This document shows positions 46,994-53,062 of a DNA stretch of 53,062 bases, piece by piece. Location of the stretch: assembly GCF_946479765.1 (NCBI RefSeq), contig NZ_CAMLHO010000027.1:1-53062 (forward strand), written 5' to 3'. A program made the translations under genes and the position numbers. Under the pieces are notes generated by a model that was given only the letters and a program-made list of their open reading frames with translations, was not told where the DNA came from and ran no database searches. The DNA comes from an uncultured Aliivibrio sp. (GTDB taxonomy: Bacteria > Pseudomonadota > Gammaproteobacteria > Enterobacterales > Vibrionaceae). Position 1 is the first letter of the stretch. Every line of letters begins with the position of its first letter.

Positions 46994-48328
46994 ATGAAAA
47001 ATACATTACGTACACGCTCTAAAAAGGTGTGGTTAGCTTCAATGATCTCGCTAGTACTTTCAGGTCAAGCCTTGGCAGAAAGTCAATTGACGCAGCTTAT
47101 CGAACAAGCGTTGTCTTCAGATGCAAGTCGAGAGCAAATATACGCGCAATCACAAGCACTACGCTCCACTGGTATTGCAAGTTCAACGCTTGCTGATCCT
47201 ACTCTTAAAGTCGGATTTGGTGGGCTACCAGTAGACAGTTTTAAGTTTGATGAAGATCCAATGACCAATATTTCTGTCGGATTAATGCAGAAGTTTGGGC
47301 GAGGATCAAGTTTAGATTTACAACAAAAGCAAACTGGGCAGCAAGCGGATGTATTGGCGATGCAAATTCAAGTTCGTGAACTCGATGTAGCAAATACAAT
47401 CACTCAACTGTGGATAGAGCTAGGCTTCTTACAAAAAGCAGAGGCGATTTTGCATGAAAACCGTCAGCTATTGTCTGAAATGGAAAGATACATTAATACC
47501 AATTACGCCATTGGTAAAAGCGAAAGTCAGGATCTTCTTCAAGCACAGATTCAGCTAACTCGACTCGATGAGAAGTTGCAAACAAATCGTCAATTACAAG
47601 GACGAATTTATGCGCAGCTTAGCGAATGGTTACCTAACTTAGCGGATCAAAAATCAAAAGAAATAACACCATTAGGGTGGTCTACCTTAGAGCGACTATT
47701 AGCGAGTAAATCACCTCAAGAAACTGAATTCTATGACTTATTAAATTCAAACCCAAGTGTAAAAATGAGTGAACTCACGATCACGGCAATAAAAACAAAA
47801 GTAGATATTGCCAATGAATCTTACTCTCCTCAATTTGGTGTCGAGGTCATGTACGGTTATCGTCAAGCGAATGGAATGGGAGGGCAACCCGCCTCTGATT
47901 TAGTCAGCGCTTATTTAACGATGGACATCCCTCTATTTACCGATAAACGTCAAGATCAAAATTATGCGGCTGCACAATATCAAGTGGGTTCTGCGAAATC
48001 ACAACGTGATGTTCTATTACGACAATTGAACGCCAAAGTGAATTCACTGTTAGTGGATAAAGTGAATTTTGAACAACGTCTTTCTCGTTACAACAATACG
48101 TTATTGCCTCAAGCAAAAGAAAGAACCAAAGCGGTAGAACGAGGTTATGAAAATAATACGGCACAATTTAATGATGTGATTTCCGCAGCCAATGATGAGC
48201 TGAGTATTGAGTTAGAGAAACAGCGTTTATTTAGTGATTTAAGTAAAACATACAGTAACTTAGCTTTTTATTTAAATGGCTTTGATTATGCCGTATCTGC
48301 ACCACAAATAACCCCGTCTGAGCATTAA
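46994..48328 (+). CDS. cusC: CusC-like outer-membrane efflux channel (TolC family)
   Basis: A 444-residue exported protein with a signal peptide (about 1-28, ending GQALA) and the repeated alpha-helical barrel pattern of the OEP family (two repeats, about 35-225 and 235-430). Blocks include ADPTLKVGFGGLP and GVEVMYGYRQ. No lipobox is seen, unlike E. coli CusC. It is the first of the three pump genes, 11 bases before cusB. It forms the exit duct for CusBA. The gap of 104 bp behind the small metal-binding gene has no terminator, so it should be in the same transcript. Confidence 0.9.
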   Translation: MKNTLRTRSKKVWLASMISLVLSGQALAESQLTQLIEQALSSDASREQIYAQSQALRSTGIASSTLADPTLKVGFGGLPVDSFKFDEDPMTNISVGLMQKFGRGSSLDLQQKQTGQQADVLAMQIQVRELDVANTITQLWIELGFLQKAEAILHENRQLLSEMERYINTNYAIGKSESQDLLQAQIQLTRLDEKLQTNRQLQGRIYAQLSEWLPNLADQKSKEITPLGWSTLERLLASKSPQETEFYDLLNSNPSVKMSELTITAIKTKVDIANESYSPQFGVEVMYGYRQANGMGGQPASDLVSAYLTMDIPLFTDKRQDQNYAAAQYQVGSAKSQRDVLLRQLNAKVNSLLVDKVNFEQRLSRYNNTLLPQAKERTKAVERGYENNTAQFNDVISAANDELSIELEKQRLFSDLSKTYSNLAFYLNGFDYAVSAPQITPSEH

Positions 48329-48338
48329 GGAAGAGAAT

Positions 48339-49808
48339 ATGAAACCAGTTAAAATAGCATTACTTTCAGTTGTTATTGGCGGTGTTGTTGGTGCAGCGAG
48401 CATGAATTTATACTCGGGACACACAATGAGCGCAATGGCGATGACGGCTCAAGAAAATAGCGCATCATCAAGCAGTGAGCCTTTGTATTGGGTTGCCCCT
48501 ATGGATGCCAATTATCGCAGAGATCAGCCGGGTAAATCACCAATGGGGATGGATTTAGTGCCTGTTTATGCCGACGATGCACAAGGTGAGAAGTCACCAG
48601 CGGGTACCGTAACAATAGATCCAAGCGTGGTGAACAATTTAGGCGTAAAAAGTGCTTTTGTTGAGAAAACGATCCTGTCTCCAAATATAGATACTGTGGG
48701 TTATATCGCGTTTGATGAAAGTAAGTTGTGGCAAGTAAACGTACGTGTAGCAGGCTGGGTTGAAAAGCTAAATATCAATGCCATAGGTGAAAAGGTAAAT
48801 AAGGGCGATGTGTTATTTACTCTTTACTCTCCTGAATTGGTGAAAGCACAAGAAGAGCTACTAAACGCGTATCGAACAGGTCGAAAAGGACTGGTCAAAG
48901 GCGCAAGAGAACGCTTGCAGTCATTGGGTGTGGATAAAGCTCAAGTTAATTCTATTGTTAGAAGTGGTAAAGCAAATAAAAACATAGAGATAAAAGCGAT
49001 TTCAAGCGGTGTCATTGCGAGTTTAAATATTCGAGAAGGTGGCTATTTATCACCCTCTCAAATCGTTATTAGTGCAGGACCTTTAGAAAATGTATGGGTA
49101 GATGCTGAAGTTTTTGAACGTCAGGCTCACTGGTTATCTTCTGGTAATAAAGCGGTGATGACGTTAGATGCGGTCCCCGGGAAACGATGGGAAGGTGAAG
49201 TGGATTACGTTTATCCGATTTTGGATCCAAAAACACGAACCATGCGCATGCGTTTAAAATTTGATAACCAAGACGGTGCATTGAAACCAAATATGTTCGC
49301 TAACATCACCATTCACCCTAAAACAAAAGAAGAAGTATTAACAATACCTCGTCAAGCGGTCATCCGTTCAAATGGCATGGCCCGAGTGGTATTGGATGAA
49401 GGTAATGGGAAATATCGCTCAGCTCGAGTTATCGCCGGTCGCGAAGCAGGCAATAAAGTAGAAATAGTTAAGGGATTGAAAGAAAACGATAAAGTAGTCA
49501 CGTCAGCTCAATTCTTATTGGACTCTGAATCAAGCAAGACGGCAGAATTAAGCCGAATTAATGGTCCTGAAAACAGTGTGTGGATTTCTGGCAATATTAC
49601 TATGCTAATGGCTGATTTTGGCATGGTTACCTTTGATCATAAAGCCGTCTCACAATGGGATTGGAAAGCGGGTGAAATGAATTTTTCGGTTGATAAAAAG
49701 ATTGATTTGGCTTCTTTTCGTGAAGGTGAAGCGGTTCAGTTTTTAGTTCAAAAAGTAAATGATGAATATCAATTGATTGAGATTGAAAAAGAAGGGGCGT
49801 TATTATGA
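48339..49808 (+). CDS. cusB: CusB-like periplasmic adaptor with a fused C-terminal CusF-like domain
   Basis: A 489-residue membrane fusion protein (E. coli CusB has about 407). After an N-terminal anchor (about 5-30) it has a heavy-metal-binding segment (about 50-78: YWVAPMDANYRRDQPG then SPMGMDLVP), then barrel-sandwich, hairpin and beta-barrel domains (to about 400). An extra module at about 410-489 begins NSVWISGNITML and resembles the copper chaperone CusF. His434, Trp440/Trp442 and Met447 correspond to CusF H36, W44 and M49, but the position of M47 is Gly. The adaptor and a chaperone-like domain are thus joined. The stop overlaps cusA by 4 bases. Confidence 0.92.
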   Translation: MKPVKIALLSVVIGGVVGAASMNLYSGHTMSAMAMTAQENSASSSSEPLYWVAPMDANYRRDQPGKSPMGMDLVPVYADDAQGEKSPAGTVTIDPSVVNNLGVKSAFVEKTILSPNIDTVGYIAFDESKLWQVNVRVAGWVEKLNINAIGEKVNKGDVLFTLYSPELVKAQEELLNAYRTGRKGLVKGARERLQSLGVDKAQVNSIVRSGKANKNIEIKAISSGVIASLNIREGGYLSPSQIVISAGPLENVWVDAEVFERQAHWLSSGNKAVMTLDAVPGKRWEGEVDYVYPILDPKTRTMRMRLKFDNQDGALKPNMFANITIHPKTKEEVLTIPRQAVIRSNGMARVVLDEGNGKYRSARVIAGREAGNKVEIVKGLKENDKVVTSAQFLLDSESSKTAELSRINGPENSVWISGNITMLMADFGMVTFDHKAVSQWDWKAGEMNFSVDKKIDLASFREGEAVQFLVQKVNDEYQLIEIEKEGALL

Positions 49809-52800
49809 TCCCCGCCATTATTCGTTGGTCGATTAAAAATCGATTTTTAGTTCTGGTTGCGACTTTTGCTTTAGTTGTTGCAGGAATTTACAGTGTAAAG
49901 AATACACCAGTCGATGCTTTGCCTGATCTTTCAGATGTTCAAGTGATCATTAAAACCAGCTACCCAGGACAAGCGCCTCAAGTGGTGGAAGATCAGGTGA
50001 CTTATCCATTAACTACCGCCATGCTTGCGGTTCCGGGAGCGGAAACGGTTCGTGGTTTTTCATTCTTTGGTGATTCCTATGTTTATATCATTTTTAATGA
50101 TGATACCGACATGTACTGGGCGCGTTCGAGGGTGTTAGAGTATTTAAGCCAAGTTGCACCTAGATTACCCGCAGAGGCAAAACCCACATTAGGGCCCGAT
50201 GCGACAGGGGTTGGCTGGGTATACAGTTATGTATTACAAGACAAAACCGGTAAGCACGATTTAGCGGAATTACGTAGCTTGCAAGATTGGTTCTTAAAAT
50301 ATGAACTACAAACGGTTGATGGTGTATCAGAAGTTGCGACTGTTGGCGGAATGGTGAAGCAATATCAAGTGGAAATTGATCCTGATAAATTGCGAGCTTA
50401 TAACCTAACGCTACAACAAATTAATAAAGCCATTAAAGAGGGGAATCAAGAGGCGGGCGCTTCGGTTATCGAAGTCGCGGAAGCTGAACACATGGTTCGT
50501 ACTTCGGGTTATTTAAGCAGTATTGAAGAAATAAAATCATTGCCGCTGAAAGTAACCGATAAGGGAACGCCTTTATTACTTGGTGATATCGCTGATATTA
50601 ATCTTGGACCACAAATGCGCCGTGGTATCTCTGAATTTAATGGAGAAGGCGAAGCTGTTGGTGGTGTAATTGTCATGCGCTTTGGTGAAAACGCCAGTAA
50701 CGTCATTTCAAATGTAAAAGAGAAATTGGCTCAATTGCAAAAAGGCTTACCGGAAGGGGTAGAAATTAAAGCGACTTATGATCGCTCTAAACTTATTGAC
50801 CATGCAGTAACAAATTTATGGGAGAAATTGGCTGAAGAGTTTATCGTTGTTGCCATTGTTTGTGCTTTATTCTTATTTCACATTCGTTCTTCGTTGGTTA
50901 TCGCATTAAGTCTGCCTGTTGGGATCCTTTGTGCGTTCATTGTTATGCATTGGCAGGGTATTAATGCCAACATCATGTCATTAGGCGGTATCGCAATTGC
51001 CATTGGTGCAATGGTTGATGGTGCTATCGTAATGATAGAAAACGTTCATAAGCACATAGAAAAAACACCATTAACGGATGAAAATCGTTGGCAGGTAATA
51101 GGGAAAGCGGCAGAAGAAGTTGGACCTCCGCTCTTTTTCTCATTGCTTATCATTACCTTAAGCTTTGTTCCTGTATTTGCATTAGAAGGCCAAGAAGGGA
51201 AGATGTTCTCTCCATTAGCCTTCACAAAAACCTTTGCAATGGCGGCTTCTGCTGGTCTAGCAATTACCTTAGTACCTGTATTAATGGGCTATTTTGTTCG
51301 AGGTAAAATATTGCCTGAGAACAAAAATCCAATAAACAAAACGCTAGTGGCACTTTACCGACCATTACTGAATTTGAGTTTACGCTTTCCAAAAAAGATA
51401 CTTTTGGTTGCCGTTATCTTAATGGGATCGTCATATTATCCAATCTCTAAAATGGGCAGTGAGTTCATCCCACCATTGGATGAGGGCGATTTAATGTACA
51501 TGCCAACAACCTATCCAGGCATCTCTATTGGTAAAGCGCGTGAACTATTACAGCAAACCAATAAATTAATTAAAACCGTTCCAGAAGTCGATACCGTGTG
51601 GGGAAAAGTGGGTCGAGCAGAAACCGCGACCGATCCGGCACCATTAACCATGATAGAGACGGTTATTCAGTTCAAGCCTAAAGATGAATGGCGTGACGGT
51701 GTAACTACTGAGTCAATTAAAAAAGAGCTAGACCAATTGATTCAATTCCCTGGAATAACGAATGCGTGGGTGATGCCAATCAAAACGCGTATCGATATGC
51801 TAGCAACAGGAATTAAAACCCCAATAGGGATAAAGATAGCGGGGCCAGATCTTAACGTAATAGAAAAGATCGGGGCAGAGTTAGAACCTATTTTAAATAA
51901 CGTTAAAGGAACCACCTCGGTTTATGCAGAGAGAGTCGCTGGTGGGCGTTATATAAATATCGATATAAAACGTCGTCAAGCCGCTCGATATGGCTTGAAT
52001 ATTAAAGACATTCAGCAAGTGATATCAACCGCAGTTGGTGGAATGAATGTAGGAGAAACCATTGAAGGGTTGGAGCGTTATCCAATTAATGTTCGTTATC
52101 CACAATCGTATCGTGATTCTGTTGTTAAGTTGCAGAACTTGCCATTGATAACGGCGAACGGTGCTCGAATTGCCTTAGCTGATGTCGCGGATATTCGTTA
52201 TGAAGATGGTCCTCCGATGATAAAAACAGAAAACGCACGACCTAATGGTTGGGTGTTTGTCGATATTGACGGTCGAGATCTAGGTTCTTATGTGCATGAG
52301 GCTCAACAAGCAGTGCATGATCAATTGGATTTACCCGCGGGCTATTCCCTTGGTTGGTCTGGCCAATACGAATACATGGAACGAGCAAAAGAGAAATTAA
52401 CGACGGTTATTCCTGTAACCATCGCGATTATTATGCTGCTTTTGTATTTAAGTTTTAAACGAGTTGGTGAAGTGTTAATTATCATGGGGACATTGCCGTT
52501 AGCTATGGTTGGCGGTCTGTGGCTAATGCACATCTTAAACTTTAATTTCTCAATTGCCGTTGGTGTAGGGTTTATTGCTTTATCTGGTGTTGCGGTTGAG
52601 ATTGGAGTGATCATGCTGGTGTATTTGAACCAAGCATGGGATGAAAAACAAGCCACGGCAAAAGAAAACCACAATTCGGTAACGCAGCAAGATTTAACGT
52701 TAGCCATTGGTGAGGGCGCTGGGTTACGTGTTCGTCCTGTTATGATGACGGTACTGACAGTGATCATCGGTTTAATTCCAATTATGTATGGTTCCGGTAC

Positions 52801-52936
52801 GGGATCAGAAGTAATGCAGCGTATTGCTGCCCCAATGATAGGCGGGATGGCGTCGGCATTATTATTGACCTTAGTCGTTATCCCTGCGGTATTCAAATTA
52901 TGGAAACAGTGTTTGTGTAAAGATTTTTCAGAATGA
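49805..52936 (+). CDS. cusA: CusA-like Cu(I)/Ag(I) RND efflux transporter
   Basis: A 1043-residue heavy-metal RND pump (E. coli CusA 1047). It begins MIPAIIRWSIKNRFLVL, with the family's PVDALPDLSDVQV block. The three methionines of the CusA metal site are conserved as Met566 (MPTTYPG), Met616 (APLTMIE) and Met665 (RIDMLATGIK), with spacings of 50 and 49 residues as in E. coli (573, 623, 672). The proton-relay Asp is in IAIGAMVDGAIVMIEN. It exports Cu(I) or Ag(I) from the periplasm or cytoplasm through CusB and CusC. It overlaps cusB by 4 bases. Confidence 0.96.
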   Translation: MIPAIIRWSIKNRFLVLVATFALVVAGIYSVKNTPVDALPDLSDVQVIIKTSYPGQAPQVVEDQVTYPLTTAMLAVPGAETVRGFSFFGDSYVYIIFNDDTDMYWARSRVLEYLSQVAPRLPAEAKPTLGPDATGVGWVYSYVLQDKTGKHDLAELRSLQDWFLKYELQTVDGVSEVATVGGMVKQYQVEIDPDKLRAYNLTLQQINKAIKEGNQEAGASVIEVAEAEHMVRTSGYLSSIEEIKSLPLKVTDKGTPLLLGDIADINLGPQMRRGISEFNGEGEAVGGVIVMRFGENASNVISNVKEKLAQLQKGLPEGVEIKATYDRSKLIDHAVTNLWEKLAEEFIVVAIVCALFLFHIRSSLVIALSLPVGILCAFIVMHWQGINANIMSLGGIAIAIGAMVDGAIVMIENVHKHIEKTPLTDENRWQVIGKAAEEVGPPLFFSLLIITLSFVPVFALEGQEGKMFSPLAFTKTFAMAASAGLAITLVPVLMGYFVRGKILPENKNPINKTLVALYRPLLNLSLRFPKKILLVAVILMGSSYYPISKMGSEFIPPLDEGDLMYMPTTYPGISIGKARELLQQTNKLIKTVPEVDTVWGKVGRAETATDPAPLTMIETVIQFKPKDEWRDGVTTESIKKELDQLIQFPGITNAWVMPIKTRIDMLATGIKTPIGIKIAGPDLNVIEKIGAELEPILNNVKGTTSVYAERVAGGRYINIDIKRRQAARYGLNIKDIQQVISTAVGGMNVGETIEGLERYPINVRYPQSYRDSVVKLQNLPLITANGARIALADVADIRYEDGPPMIKTENARPNGWVFVDIDGRDLGSYVHEAQQAVHDQLDLPAGYSLGWSGQYEYMERAKEKLTTVIPVTIAIIMLLLYLSFKRVGEVLIIMGTLPLAMVGGLWLMHILNFNFSIAVGVGFIALSGVAVEIGVIMLVYLNQAWDEKQATAKENHNSVTQQDLTLAIGEGAGLRVRPVMMTVLTVIIGLIPIMYGSGTGSEVMQRIAAPMIGGMASALLLTLVVIPAVFKLWKQCLCKDFSE

Positions 52937-52974
52937 AATTTACATATAAATATGTTAAATAAATAAGAATATTA

Positions 52975-53004
52975 GTGACTTATGCCGATAATGGAATAAG
53001 TCAC
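52975..53004 (+). repeat. Inverted repeat between cusA and the next gene
   Basis: GTGACTTA (52975-52982) and TAAGTCAC (52997-53004) form an 8-bp stem with a 14-nt loop. It lacks a following T-tract, so it may be a processing or partial-attenuation hairpin that sets the ratio of the downstream gene, not a full terminator. Confidence 0.4.
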
Positions 53005-53040
53005 GTAATAAATAATTAAACAAAAAAAAAGGAAATGAAA

Positions 53041-53062
53041 ATGAAAAAGACAGTATTAGCAA
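53041..53062 (+). CDS. Start of a further gene, cut by the window edge
   Basis: ATG 53041 follows AAAAAAGGAAATG, giving a ribosome site at proper distance; an in-frame ATG at 53035 is too close to it. Seven codons are visible (MKKTVLA), typical of a signal peptide start. Position after cusA suggests a small periplasmic copper protein such as CusF, but nothing in the few residues proves it. Confidence 0.55.

Noticed and set aside
52342..52896. 184-residue antisense ORF within cusA
   Set aside because: It is a shadow of the conserved cusA frame, with low-complexity Ile/Pro/Thr composition and no ribosome site.

Overview
The window is AT-rich, gene-dense bacterial chromosome from a member of the Vibrionaceae. 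The evidence is the gene order msbA-lpxK-ycaR-kdsB-elyC-mukFEB, a family II (PpaC) pyrophosphatase, a GH19 chitinase, an N-acetylglucosamine PTS permease and NnrS. Base composition and protein style fit Aliivibrio (the A. fischeri group) best, but the species is inferred. I see no insertion sequence, prophage or CRISPR array.

Layout. (1) 1-9.2 kb: the 3' end of a tRNA-Gly, a two-component system on the minus strand, and a divergent run of a GtrB/ArnC-like glycosyltransferase, an ArnT/PMT-like GT-C transferase, a GtrA-like flippase, and a two-gene RND pump. Together they look like a regulated envelope-glycosylation and efflux module. (2) 9.2-18.1 kb: a large multidomain secreted GH19 chitinase, a small HicA-like ORF followed by a broken ORF, a LonB-type protease with decayed ATPase motifs, an unrecognised 409-residue protein and a DOPA-dioxygenase-like protein. 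(3) 18.2-24.3 kb: threonine catabolism (kbl-tdh), a LysR regulator, a P-loop kinase, a tRNA-Glu with a long structured leader, ppaC, a 50-residue zinc ribbon and a DUF2062 membrane protein. (4) 24.3-39.1 kb: comEC, the lipid A/Kdo operon msbA-lpxK-ycaR-kdsB, elyC, a decayed cmoM, the condensin operon mukF-mukE-mukB and a DnaJ-domain protein. (5) 39.1-46.3 kb: a second two-component system, nagE with a perfect palindromic operator, nnrS with an NsrR-like site, an alpha/beta hydrolase and an acyltransferase. (6) 46.4-53.06 kb: a copper-efflux cluster that starts at a textbook CueR-type promoter. It encodes a Met/Cys/His-rich small protein, CusC, CusB with a CusF-like domain fused at its C terminus, CusA, and the start of a further small gene cut by the window edge.

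The strongest non-routine observations are: the remnant of cmoM (tRNA wobble-uridine methyltransferase) still in its ancestral place in front of mukF; the CueR-type promoter, which fixes the start of the first copper gene; the CusB-CusF fusion with an altered metal site; the NsrR-like site in front of nnrS; the palindrome upstream of nagE; the structured leader of tRNA-Glu; and an unannotated 50-residue zinc-ribbon gene. I did not find a clear new multi-gene defence or mobile system.
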